Origin: Acidobacteriota bacterium
GTDB lineage: Bacteria; Acidobacteriota; Thermoanaerobaculia; UBA5066
Length of the DNA: 52,904 bases
NCBI GenBank assembly: GCA_029567505.1
Contig: JAKPXO010000208.1
Location: 1-52,904, forward strand
Reading direction: 5' to 3'
This document shows, piece by piece, positions 1 to 6,714 of this stretch (within the stretch, counting starts at the first letter, position 1; each line of letters starts with the position of its first letter). The position numbers and the translations under genes were made by a program. The notes under the pieces were generated by a model. The model was not told the origin of the DNA and did not search any database. It saw only the letters and a program-made list of their open reading frames with translations.

Positions 1-5
1 CTCAT
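1..5 (-). CDS. first codon of a gene running off the left edge
   Basis: The complement of bases 3-5 is ATG. On the minus strand it is preceded by AAGGAG with a 6-nt spacer, a good ribosome binding site, and further upstream by a TAAGAT hexamer. This looks like the start of a gene divergent from the TetR regulator at 108, which would make it the natural candidate target of that regulator. Only the start codon and two bases are inside the window, so the product is unknown. Confidence 0.5.
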
Positions 6-35
6 CGGGATCTCCTTGCCGGGCGCCGGCGGACG

Positions 36-41
36 ATCTTA
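36..41 (-). promoter_or_regulatory. probable -10 element (TAAGAT) for the left-edge gene
   Basis: The complement of 36-41 reads TAAGAT, matching the TANNNT pattern seen ahead of many genes here. A transcript would start near base 29 and carry the AAGGAG site of the left-edge gene. No -35 element was recognised. A divergent TetR regulator would be well placed to bind here. Confidence 0.35.
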
Positions 42-107
42 GACCGCGGCGTCGGGACGAGCGGGAGAGGAGCAATCCGGAGGAGGCGTCCCGACGGAAA
101 CCGGTCG

Positions 108-707
108 ATGGAAAAGAAGGGCGTCGGAAGACCCAGGGACGGCAACCCCGAAGAGACGCGCCGGGAGATCCTCGCGGCCGCGTCGGAGGCGTTCGCCGCG
201 GCCGGCTACGTCGGGGCGACGACGCGCGCCGTCGCGTCCCGCGCCGGGGTGAACGTCGCGACGCTCCACTACCACTTCGGCAGCAAGGAGGGGCTCTACC
301 GGGCGGTCCTCGAGGCCGCCGGCCGGGGCACGCTGCCGGCCCTGCCCCCCGCCGACGGTCCCGGGACGGTCGCGGGCCTCGTCGGCGCTCTCCTCCGCTT
401 CGGACGGGAGCGCCCCCGCCTCGCGCGCCTCGCGCTCCTCCACGCGCTCGCGGGGCCGGAGGGAGGTCCCGCTCCCGGAGAAGAGCGGGTCGTCTGGGCG
501 GAGCAGACGCTCCGCCCGTACCTCGCCGGACCGGCGGGAGCCGAGGCGGCCCGGGCCATCGTCGCGCTCGTCGACGCGGCCCTGGCGACGAGCGGGGCGC
601 CCGCGCTGGACGGGACGGAGGCCGGAGAGGGATTCGAGAGCCGCTCTCCGGGCCGCCAGGAGCGGGCGGTCGTCGCGGCGGCGCTCTGCCTCAGCGGCCT
701 CGGCTGA
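108..707 (+). CDS. TetR/AcrR family transcriptional regulator
   Basis: A 199-residue protein of the usual TetR size. Residues 18-65 form the N-terminal DNA-binding domain: helices REILAAASEAF, the AGVNVATLHYHFGSKEGLY recognition segment (about 47-64) and the conserved HFGSKEGLY end. The rest is an alanine-rich helical ligand-binding domain that gives no ligand clue. Proteins of this family are usually repressors released by a small molecule, often controlling an adjacent exporter or enzyme. The divergent gene at the left edge is the obvious target; the symporter downstream is convergent and overlaps its 3' end by 17 bp, so it is not co-transcribed. The ATG is the only plausible start; no strong ribosome binding site is close to it (GGAGGAGG lies about 22 nt away). 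Confidence 0.9.
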   Translation: MEKKGVGRPRDGNPEETRREILAAASEAFAAAGYVGATTRAVASRAGVNVATLHYHFGSKEGLYRAVLEAAGRGTLPALPPADGPGTVAGLVGALLRFGRERPRLARLALLHALAGPEGGPAPGEERVVWAEQTLRPYLAGPAGAEAARAIVALVDAALATSGAPALDGTEAGEGFESRSPGRQERAVVAAALCLSGLG

Positions 708-2040
708 CGGACGCCTCGCCCGTCGCGCCCCGGATCGAGAGCCCCGGGAGGAGGACGAGAGCGTTCACGGCCGTCCCGAGGAGGACCGGGTCGAGCCGCG
801 CGCCGAGGAGCGTCGCGCCGAGCGTCGTCGCTCCGCCGAGGAGCATCGCCGCCCCCGCGAACCGCGGCCGGAGCGCGAGCCGCGGGGCGAAGGCGACGAG
901 CGTCGGGAGGATCAGGCTGGAGGCGAAGATCGCGTAGCCGAGGCGGAACGTGGCGAGGACGTCGCGCATCCCGAGCGCGACGAGGAGGCCGAGCGCGCCG
1001 TAGGCCACGACGAGGATGCGGGACGTTCGGGCGGGCGCCCCGCCGAGGAGGTCGTGGGAGGTGGCGGCCGCGGCCGACAGGAGGACCGAGTCGGCAGAGG
1101 CCTGCATCGTCGCGACGAGCGCCACGAGGAGGAGCGGCGAGAGGAGCGGGCCGGCCAGGAGGCGGACCGTCGTCGGGAAGGTCTCCTGGGGCACGCCCCC
1201 GACCTCGAGGGCCACCCCGGCGAACGCGATCACGACGACCGCGGCGCCGAACACGAGCTTCGCGGCGGCCGCGCCGAGCGCGGCGCGCCGGGCCGTCGCC
1301 GCGTCGCGAGCCGAGAGGAGCTTCGCCCAGACGTCGCTCCCGACCGCGTGCGGAAGGCCCACCAGGACGAGGAGCGCGCCGACGTCGGTCCAGCCGAACC
1401 GGTCCCCGACCGGGAAGGAAAGGAGCGGCTCCGGCCAGCCCGTCCGGGAGAGAGAGGCGAGCGCGAGCGGCAACGCGACGCCGACGATCCCGACCACCAT
1501 CAAACCGAGCTGGAGCAGGTCGGTCTGCAGGACGGCGCGCTGTCCGCCGAGGGCCGTGTAGGCCACGAAGAGCAGCGCCGTCCCGACCAGGACGGGCGTC
1601 GGCGGCCAGTCCGTCAGCGAGCTGACCACGGTTTCCGTCGCCTGCGCGAGGAGCGCGAACCAGACGATCTCGGCGAGGACGACGAGGAGGGCCGCGACCT
1701 TCCGGACGCGCGGCCCGTAGAAGCGGCCGACGACCGCCGCGAGCGTCACCTCGCCCGTCTCGCGGATGCGACGGGCGAGGAAGAGCCCGAGGCCGAGGAG
1801 GCCGAGAGCTCCGGCGATGTCGAGCCAGGCGCCCGGCAGGCCGTTCTCCGCGACGAGCGACGCGAGGACGAGCGTCGTCGAGCCGCCGATCACCGTGGAG
1901 GTGAGGCCCGCCCAGGTCGGGAGGAAGCCGAAGGAGCGGTCGCCGAGGAGGAACGACTCCGCGGAGCGAGTGGCCCGGCGGGCGGCGAAGAGGCCGACGA
2001 GGAGGACGGCCGCCCCGTAGACGAGGAGCGCCGGGATCAC
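691..2040 (-). CDS. sodium:solute symporter (SSS) family permease
   Basis: A 449-residue, very hydrophobic protein with about 12-13 membrane segments, at the short end of the SSS family (450-550). The N-terminal part has the family's features: an early helix, a YFLG-like SFLLGDRSFG segment (residues 29-38), a GGSTT turn (about 52-56), and TDLLQLGLM after the helix 5-6 region (about 173-181). Family members couple Na+ entry to uptake of sugars, amino acids, carboxylates or vitamins; the sequence does not reveal the substrate. The start is GTG at 2040, separated by 29 bp from the divergent DUF2203 gene. Its 3' end overlaps the TetR gene tail to tail, an arrangement that leaves no room for a separate terminator. 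Confidence 0.85.
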   Translation of the reverse strand: MIPALLVYGAAVLLVGLFAARRATRSAESFLLGDRSFGFLPTWAGLTSTVIGGSTTLVLASLVAENGLPGAWLDIAGALGLLGLGLFLARRIRETGEVTLAAVVGRFYGPRVRKVAALLVVLAEIVWFALLAQATETVVSSLTDWPPTPVLVGTALLFVAYTALGGQRAVLQTDLLQLGLMVVGIVGVALPLALASLSRTGWPEPLLSFPVGDRFGWTDVGALLVLVGLPHAVGSDVWAKLLSARDAATARRAALGAAAAKLVFGAAVVVIAFAGVALEVGGVPQETFPTTVRLLAGPLLSPLLLVALVATMQASADSVLLSAAAATSHDLLGGAPARTSRILVVAYGALGLLVALGMRDVLATFRLGYAIFASSLILPTLVAFAPRLALRPRFAGAAMLLGGATTLGATLLGARLDPVLLGTAVNALVLLPGLSIRGATGEASVSRGR

Positions 2041-2057
2041 GAGCGGACTCCGCGGGG

Positions 2058-2063
2058 TACGAT
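2058..2063 (+). promoter_or_regulatory. -10 element TACGAT, leaderless-type promoter of the DUF2203 gene
   Basis: TACGAT ends 6 nt before the GTG at 2070, so transcription would begin at or next to the start codon. No ribosome binding site is present in the gap. It is one of at least eight such arrangements in the window. Confidence 0.5.
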
Positions 2064-2069
2064 CGGATC

Positions 2070-2378
2070 GTGAAGAGGACGTTCACCTTCGAGGAAGCCC
2101 GGAAGGTCTTTCCGGCCGTCCGCGAGCGGACGCGGCGCGCGATCGCACGGATCGAGGCGCTCGGCGAGGCCTGGGAGGCTCCGGCCGGACCGGAGGCCCG
2201 GGCGATCCTCCTCTCCTGGGCCCGCGAGATGGAGGAGCTCGGGATCGAGGTGAAGGGCCCCGGCCTCGTCGACTTCGACTCGGGCGACGGCTACTGGTGC
2301 TGGCGGTGGCCCGAGGAGGCGCTCGACTACTACCACGGGTACGAAGAGGGGTTCGCGGGGCGGGTCAGGGTCCAGTGA
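2070..2378 (+). CDS. DUF2203 family protein
   Basis: A 102-residue soluble protein. The N-terminal FTFEEARKVFPAVRERT resembles DUF2203 proteins, which begin with a segment where the phrase 'EA..l.P.v' opens a helical hairpin. The C-terminal half carries KGPGLVDFDSGDGYWCWRWPEE (about residues 64-85), matching the family signature in which a 'gLvDFp...g..v.LCW..GE' stretch is conserved. Here the tail is short and ends YYHGYEEGF. The function of the family is unknown. The start is GTG with a TACGAT hexamer just ahead and no ribosome binding site. The 3' end overlaps the convergent thioesterase by 14 bp. Confidence 0.75.
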   Translation: MKRTFTFEEARKVFPAVRERTRRAIARIEALGEAWEAPAGPEARAILLSWAREMEELGIEVKGPGLVDFDSGDGYWCWRWPEEALDYYHGYEEGFAGRVRVQ

Positions 2379-2868
2379 CCGCGTGGCCCGAACGGGCCCC
2401 GGGGCGGGCGACGCCCGCCTGGAACGAGTCGATCCTCCGGCGCAGCTCTTCCGGGAGAGGCGACTTCCGCCCCTCCTTCCAGTCCCAGCCGACCTGCACC
2501 GTCCGGCCCGAGGCGACGAGCCGGACTTCGGCGTCGACCGAGCCCCCGGCCGCGACGAGCCGGTAGTCGAACGCGAAGGACGTCGTCCCGAAATCCCCTG
2601 CCCGGCACCCGACGAGCAGCCGCTCGCCGAGGCGGACCGGAGAGGCGTAGTCACACTCGGCGCGCGCCAAAACGAAGCCGATCGTCTCCGGCGCGACCGG
2701 CTCGCCCGGCGCGCCCCCCGGGTGGATCGCCAGCCAGAACGCGAGGCGGGCCTGCTCGAAGTAGGTGAGGTAGACCGCGTTGTTGACGTGCCCCATGGCG
2801 TCGAGGTCGCGGAACCGGACCTCCACGGGAACGACGCACGGGAACTCGGGAAGTCGGACGTCGCGCAT
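2365..2868 (-). CDS. acyl-CoA thioesterase, 4-hydroxybenzoyl-CoA thioesterase (YbgC/FadM) type
   Basis: A 167-residue single hot-dog domain protein. Residues 15-40 contain the signature RFRDLDAMGHVNNAVYLTYFEQAR: Asp23 is at the catalytic aspartate position, and the GHVNN turn and the YLTYFEQAR helix follow as in YbgC-type enzymes. Members hydrolyse acyl-CoA thioesters in the cytoplasm; chain-length preference cannot be read here. The start is the ATG at 2868: the hot-dog motif begins 17 residues in, and the open frame upstream is only a shadow of the divergent kinase gene. A TAGAGT hexamer lies 8 nt before the ATG. The C-terminal 30 residues are basic and Pro/Gly-rich, somewhat longer than in E. 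coli YbgC. Confidence 0.85.
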   Translation of the reverse strand: MRDVRLPEFPCVVPVEVRFRDLDAMGHVNNAVYLTYFEQARLAFWLAIHPGGAPGEPVAPETIGFVLARAECDYASPVRLGERLLVGCRAGDFGTTSFAFDYRLVAAGGSVDAEVRLVASGRTVQVGWDWKEGRKSPLPEELRRRIDSFQAGVARPGARSGHAVTGP

Positions 2869-2876
2869 CCGGATCG

Positions 2877-2882
2877 ACTCTA
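2877..2882 (-). promoter_or_regulatory. -10 element TAGAGT, leaderless-type promoter of the thioesterase
   Basis: The complement reads TAGAGT, ending 8 nt before the ATG at 2868. The 45-bp gap to the divergent kinase gene leaves little space for other control sites. Confidence 0.45.
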
Positions 2883-2913
2883 GCACCCCGCTTCGGGTGA
2901 GAATACGGGTCCG

Positions 2914-4242
2914 GTGGCACGAACGCCCAACCTCGACGACGACCTCGACTTCCTCCTCGACCGCGCTCTGCGCGGAGAGGGGGAGATCGACGAGAGCTTG
3001 CGCGCGCGCCTCTCTCAGGCGTTCCCGGCGCTCCGGGTCCCGCTCCCGCCCGCCGAGGGACGTGCCGCGGCGCCGAAGACGCCGGCCGCGCCTCCCGCCG
3101 CCCATCACGCGGCGGAGTCGACCGGACCGATCGAGGCACCGGGCGCGAACGCACCCAGCTTCGCCGAAGCGCTCCCGCTCGGCATCGTCCTCTCCGACGC
3201 CTCGGGTCTCGTCCGGAGCGCGAACGCGATGGCGCGCCGGATCTTCGGCGCCGACGCGGTCGCGCTCGAAGGGCGGCGCGTCATCGAGCTTTTCGAGGCG
3301 GTCGAGCGAGCCCAGCTCGCGGGACTCCTCGAAGACGCCTTCCGCGGGCGTCCGACGCGCGAGGTCGGGCTCAACGCCGCGAACCCGGCGGGGGCGGTCG
3401 CCGTCCGCGTCTCGGCGGCGGGCCGGTTCGGACCGGACCGGAAGCTGACGCAGGTCGTCTGGACGGTCCGGGAAGCGGGCGTGAACCCGGCCGCCCTCGA
3501 GGTCCACGTCCACAGCGGAAAGCAGGAGCTCCTCGCCGAGCTCGGCATGGAGCTGGGGCGCGAGGTGAGCCCGCTCCTCGTCCGCCTCACCGAGTCGCTC
3601 GTGTCGGTCCAGCGCGTCCTCTCCTCCGGGGGCGAGGAGCCCCCCGCGGAGCGCGAGGCGATCCGCGTGAAGATCGCCGACGCGCTCTCGGGTCTCCTCC
3701 GTCTCTCCGAGGTCGTCACGGAGCTCGAGCGCTTCTCGGCGACGGCGCCGCTGAAGATCGAGACCATCGACCCGTCGGAGATCCTGGAGCGTGCCCAGAA
3801 GCTCCTCGGCCGCCGGCTCAAGGGCGCGAAGCTCCGGGTGCGAAACGACATGGACGAGCCGGCGCCGAAGGTCCTCGCCGACGCGCCCCGGCTGGTGGAG
3901 ATCTTCGTCAACCTCCTCCGGAACGCGCGGAACGCGATCCTCCGCCGCTTCGAGGGCGCCGACCCGGAGGCGAGCGCGGCGATGAAGCGCCTCGTCGTCG
4001 TCCAGGCGTTTGTCCGCGACGCCTACGTCGCCCTCGTTTTCACGAACAACGGCGTCCCGGTCCCGCAGGCCGACCACGAGCGGATCTTCCTTCCCTCGTT
4101 CCAGGCGCGCGACCCGGAGCGGAGCGGCCTCGGCCTCCCCGAGACCGCCGCGCTCATCAAGCAGATGGGGGGCGCGATCCGCTGCGAGCCGCTCGGGGAA
4201 CAGGGGACCCGCTTCATCCTGACGCTGCCGAAGGCGTCGTAG
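2914..4242 (+). CDS. PAS-domain sensor histidine-kinase-like protein with degenerate catalytic motifs
   Basis: A 442-residue cytoplasmic protein. Residues about 83-190 form a PAS domain (LPLGIVLSDASGLVRSANAM). A helical dimerisation segment follows (about 205-285) and then a HATPase_c fold (about 300-442). An N-box-like LLRNARNAI is at about 334-342 and a G2-like SGLGLPE near 404-410, followed by the usual MGGAIRCEPL...GTRFILTLP end. Three things are off. The helix that should carry HExxNPL reads LGMELGREVSPLL, with no histidine. The G1 box DxGxG reads NNGVPVP, losing the aspartate and second glycine. There is no neighbouring response regulator. It may be a signalling scaffold or ATP-binding pseudokinase of the NtrB lineage. 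The start is GTG; the first 80 residues are low-complexity. Confidence 0.75.
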   Translation: MARTPNLDDDLDFLLDRALRGEGEIDESLRARLSQAFPALRVPLPPAEGRAAAPKTPAAPPAAHHAAESTGPIEAPGANAPSFAEALPLGIVLSDASGLVRSANAMARRIFGADAVALEGRRVIELFEAVERAQLAGLLEDAFRGRPTREVGLNAANPAGAVAVRVSAAGRFGPDRKLTQVVWTVREAGVNPAALEVHVHSGKQELLAELGMELGREVSPLLVRLTESLVSVQRVLSSGGEEPPAEREAIRVKIADALSGLLRLSEVVTELERFSATAPLKIETIDPSEILERAQKLLGRRLKGAKLRVRNDMDEPAPKVLADAPRLVEIFVNLLRNARNAILRRFEGADPEASAAMKRLVVVQAFVRDAYVALVFTNNGVPVPQADHERIFLPSFQARDPERSGLGLPETAALIKQMGGAIRCEPLGEQGTRFILTLPKAS

Positions 4243-4250
4243 CGCCGGAC

Positions 4251-4270
4251 GGACCCGGCGGTCCGGGTCC
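4251..4270. terminator. GC hairpin between convergent genes
   Basis: GGACCCGG, a CGGT loop and CCGGGTCC form a perfect 8-bp stem between the kinase stop (4242) and the sufT stop (4283). There is no T-tract, so it is at best a bidirectional GC-type terminator. Confidence 0.4.
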
Positions 4271-4282
4271 CCCCGGAACGCG

Positions 4283-4834
4283 TCAGACCCCGAGGACCCT
4301 CCGCCCCTCGGCCGAGGCCATGTCGGCGCTCCACGGCGGGTCCCAGACGAGCGACACCTCGGCGTCGACGACGCCGGGAACCGCGAGGAGCCGCGCCCGC
4401 GCGTCGCCGGCGATCGCCGGACCCATCCCGCACCCGGGAGCGGTCAGCGTCATCTTCACCGCGACGTGCGTCCCGCATCCCTTCGCCGGGGAGAGCGTCA
4501 GGTCGTAGACGAGGCCGAGGTCGACGATGTTCACCGGGATCTCCGGGTCGTAGCACTGCCGCAGCGCCGCCCACACCTCCTCCTCGGAGGCGGGGCCCTT
4601 CGGCGCGCGCTTCGGCCGCGGCTCGGCGGAGGCGGGGACGAGGCCGAGCGCGTCCGCGTCCTCCGGACCGATCCGGAAGAGGCCGCCGACGGTCGGCGCC
4701 TGCACCGTGAACGAGCCGCCGAGCGACTGGACGAGGTAGACGGGCACCCCTTCGGGCAGCCGCGCCGCCTCGCCGCTCGGCACGCGCACCGCAGCGCAGT
4801 CACGCCGAAGGAGGATCGCGGGGGTGCGGGTCAC
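4283..4834 (-). CDS. sufT: SufT-type Fe-S cluster assembly factor (DUF59/MIP18 family)
   Basis: A 183-residue protein in two parts. Residues 8-60 match the SufT N-terminal segment (LLRRDCAAVRVPSGEAARLPEGV, then VQSLGGSFTV). Residues about 83-175 are a DUF59 domain with DPEIPVNIVDLGLVYD (96-111) and the conserved cysteine in TAPGCGMGP (Cys135). SufT proteins act as auxiliary factors in Fe-S cluster maturation, and here an A-type carrier gene lies about 1.3 kb upstream on the same strand. The start is GTG at 4834, whose GTGA overlaps the stop codon of the MFS exporter, so translation is probably coupled to it. No other suf genes are in the window. Assignment is by motif recognition. Confidence 0.85.
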   Translation of the reverse strand: MTRTPAILLRRDCAAVRVPSGEAARLPEGVPVYLVQSLGGSFTVQAPTVGGLFRIGPEDADALGLVPASAEPRPKRAPKGPASEEEVWAALRQCYDPEIPVNIVDLGLVYDLTLSPAKGCGTHVAVKMTLTAPGCGMGPAIAGDARARLLAVPGVVDAEVSLVWDPPWSADMASAEGRRVLGV

Positions 4835-6021
4835 GCCGTCCTCGGGCGCGGGGAGGAGACGGCCTTGAGTCCGACGAGGACGACGACGACGACCGCCACC
4901 TCGAGCAGCGCTCCGGTGCCGTAGGGCCCCGCCGCGTCCCACGCGAACCACGCGTGCTCGCCCCAGAACGGTCCGAGGATCCGCCCAAGCGACGAGAGCG
5001 ACTGCGCCGCGCCGAGGATCTCCCCCTGCTCGGCCGCCTCCGTCGAGCGGGAGAGGAGTCCGGCCAGCGCGGGGTTCACGAGCCCGCTCCCCGCCGCCGT
5101 GGTGACGACGAGCGCGACGAGCGCTCCGTGCCCCGGCACGAGGACGAGCCCCGCGAACGAGAGCGCGAGAAGCGTCGAGCCAATCCCGATGAGGCGGGCC
5201 TCGCCGAGCAGCGGGACGAGGCGACGGATGAGCCCGCCCTGGACGACGGCCGCCGTGACGCCGATCAGGACGAAGAGCCAGGAGACCGTCGATGCGTCGT
5301 GTCCGAAGCGGCTCCGCGCGAACTGGGCGAACGTCGCTTCGAAGTTCGAGAAGGCCGTCGTGTTCAGGAGCGTCACGAGGAGGAGCGGGCCGATGACCGG
5401 ACGGCGGAAGGCCTGGAGCGTCGCCCGGAACGGGAACCAGTGGCGGGGCGGCCGCGCGGCCGCGCTCGCGGGGCGCGTCTCGGGGAGGCCGAAGTAGGCC
5501 CACGTGAACGCGACGAGGGAGAGGCCCGCCGCGACGAGGCCCGGCAGCGCCGGGCTCACCTTCACGGCGAAGCCGCCGATCGCGGGGCCGAAGACGAAGC
5601 CGAGGCCGAACGCCATGCCGACGAGGCCCATGCCACGGGCGCGGTCGCCCTGCGGCGTCACGTCGGCGATGACGGCCTGTGCGGTGCCGATGTTTGCGCC
5701 CATGATCCCGGCCAGGACGCGCGAGGCGAGGAGGCCGGCGAACGAGCCGGCGAACGCGAAGAGGAGGTAGCTGAGGAAGCTCCCGAAGAGGGAGAAGAGG
5801 AGGACCGGCCTGCGCCCGATCCGGTCCGAGAGGCGGCCGAGCAGCGGCGCGAAGAGGAACTGCATCGCCGAGAAGCTCGCCATCAGGACGCCGAACGCCA
5901 GCGGCGACGGCGCGTACGCCTCCGCGTAGAGCGGGACAAGCGGGATGACGATGCCGAAGCCGACGAGGTCGATGAAGACCGTCAGGAAGACGACGGCGAG
6001 GGGCGAGAGGCGACGGCTCAC
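4831..6021 (-). CDS. MFS transporter, TetA-like drug/metabolite exporter
   Basis: A 396-residue protein of typical 12-helix MFS length. It begins with a first membrane helix FLTVFIDLVGFGIVIPLVPLY (residues about 11-31). Motif A appears after helix 2 as GRLSDRIGRRPVLL (about 61-74), and the motif C-like GFVFGPAIGG in helix 5 (about 140-149) marks it as an antiporter of the tetracycline/multidrug type. It would export a drug or metabolite in exchange for protons; the substrate is unknown. It is followed by sufT with a 4-bp overlap. Upstream, a 10-bp GC hairpin separates it from the Fe-S carrier gene. The ATG start places the first helix immediately, as expected. Confidence 0.85.
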   Translation of the reverse strand: MSRRLSPLAVVFLTVFIDLVGFGIVIPLVPLYAEAYAPSPLAFGVLMASFSAMQFLFAPLLGRLSDRIGRRPVLLFSLFGSFLSYLLFAFAGSFAGLLASRVLAGIMGANIGTAQAVIADVTPQGDRARGMGLVGMAFGLGFVFGPAIGGFAVKVSPALPGLVAAGLSLVAFTWAYFGLPETRPASAAARPPRHWFPFRATLQAFRRPVIGPLLLVTLLNTTAFSNFEATFAQFARSRFGHDASTVSWLFVLIGVTAAVVQGGLIRRLVPLLGEARLIGIGSTLLALSFAGLVLVPGHGALVALVVTTAAGSGLVNPALAGLLSRSTEAAEQGEILGAAQSLSSLGRILGPFWGEHAWFAWDAAGPYGTGALLEVAVVVVVLVGLKAVSSPRPRTA

Positions 6022-6050
6022 GAGGTCGCTGCGAGGCGCCCGGAGACGGC

Positions 6051-6074
6051 GACGGCCCCCGCTCGGGGGCCGTC
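6051..6074 (-). terminator. GC hairpin downstream of the A-type Fe-S carrier gene
   Basis: GACGGCCCCC, loop GCTC, GGGGGCCGTC: a perfect 10-bp stem 26 bp past the stop of the Fe-S carrier gene on the minus strand. There is no U-run after it. It probably separates that gene from the MFS-sufT pair. Confidence 0.5.
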
Positions 6075-6099
6075 GACACCGCCCCGGGTCAGCCCGGGC

Positions 6100-6471
6100 T
6101 CAGGCGAAGCTCTTCCCGCAGCCGCAGCCGCCGCCGGCGTTCGGGTTCTCGACCGAGAAGCCGGCGCCGCGGAAGTCCTCGATCCAGTCGACAGTCGCGC
6201 CGTTGAGCTTCATGGCGCTCGTCTTGTCCACGAGGACGCGGATGCCGCCGACCGCGAGGACGTGGTCGGTCTCCTTCGGGTCGTCGAACGTGAAGCCGTA
6301 CTGGAAGCCGGAGCAGCCGCCGGCCTGGACGAAGACGCGCAGGGCTTTGTCCGCCGCGTCGGGCATCTTCGCGGCGAAGTCCTTGACCTTGTCGACGGCG
6401 CGGTCGGTGAGGCTGAGGGCGAACGTCTCCTGGACGGAGACGGTGGCGGTGTTGAGGGTCGTGGACGCCAT
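6100..6471 (-). CDS. A-type iron-sulfur cluster carrier (ErpA/IscA/SufA family)
   Basis: A 123-residue HesB/IscA-fold protein. The three cluster-binding cysteines are all present: Cys53 in GGCSGFQYGF and Cys116 and Cys118 in GGGCGCGKSF. The family accepts [2Fe-2S] or [4Fe-4S] clusters and delivers them to apoproteins such as the Fe-S oxidoreductase subunits encoded at the right end of this window (inference). The first 18 residues are a short extension before the fold. The start ATG is well supported by GAGGAGG 5 nt upstream. It is divergent from nrdJ, with 243 bp between them containing the NrdR-like boxes. Whether it is IscA, SufA or ErpA cannot be settled from sequence alone. Confidence 0.9.
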   Translation of the reverse strand: MASTTLNTATVSVQETFALSLTDRAVDKVKDFAAKMPDAADKALRVFVQAGGCSGFQYGFTFDDPKETDHVLAVGGIRVLVDKTSAMKLNGATVDWIEDFRGAGFSVENPNAGGGCGCGKSFA

Positions 6472-6603
6472 CGGTTCCTCCTCAAGGCCGCGCGCGCCGG
6501 GCGCCCGCGGTCTCGAACCTTTGATTCTCGCTCCGATCGAGACGGCGCGTCAACGCGCTCCTCCCGGCCCGTCAGCAAGAAGCGGACCAGAGTCGGGCCT
6601 ACA

Positions 6604-6619
6604 GCACTACCCCTAGTGG
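6604..6619 (+). promoter_or_regulatory. NrdR box 1
   Basis: The 16-mer gcaCTACCCCTAGtgg matches the NrdR consensus framework CwA-N4-TwG exactly, and CACTA/TAGTG form perfect palindromic arms around CCCC. It lies 96 bp before nrdJ. NrdR is the ATP/dATP-sensing repressor of ribonucleotide reductase genes and binds pairs of such boxes. Confidence 0.6.
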
Positions 6620-6634
6620 TCCCATGACGAGTAG

Positions 6635-6650
6635 CTACGAGATGTTGCGC
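6635..6650 (+). promoter_or_regulatory. NrdR box 2
   Basis: The 16-mer ctaCGAGATGTTGcgc fits CwA-N4-TwG with one mismatch (G for w) and keeps the AT at the centre. It starts exactly 31 bp after box 1, the three-turn spacing known for NrdR box pairs. The spacing is the stronger argument, because the box itself is imperfect. Confidence 0.5.
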
Positions 6651-6714
6651 AGATGGGCCTCCGTCGCATAGGATTCCTCATCCGCCCATCGAGAATTCCA
6701 CAAGGGGGTCCGCC

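Noticed and set aside
4283-6079. 598-residue fusion of an N-terminal region with SufT
   Set aside because: The N-terminal part is the MFS gene read out of frame; SufT similarity starts at the GTG at 4834.
6472-6714. Cobalamin riboswitch upstream of the B12-dependent reductase
   Set aside because: No B12-box-like GCCACTG segment or multi-branched fold could be seen; the region is better explained by the two NrdR-like boxes.
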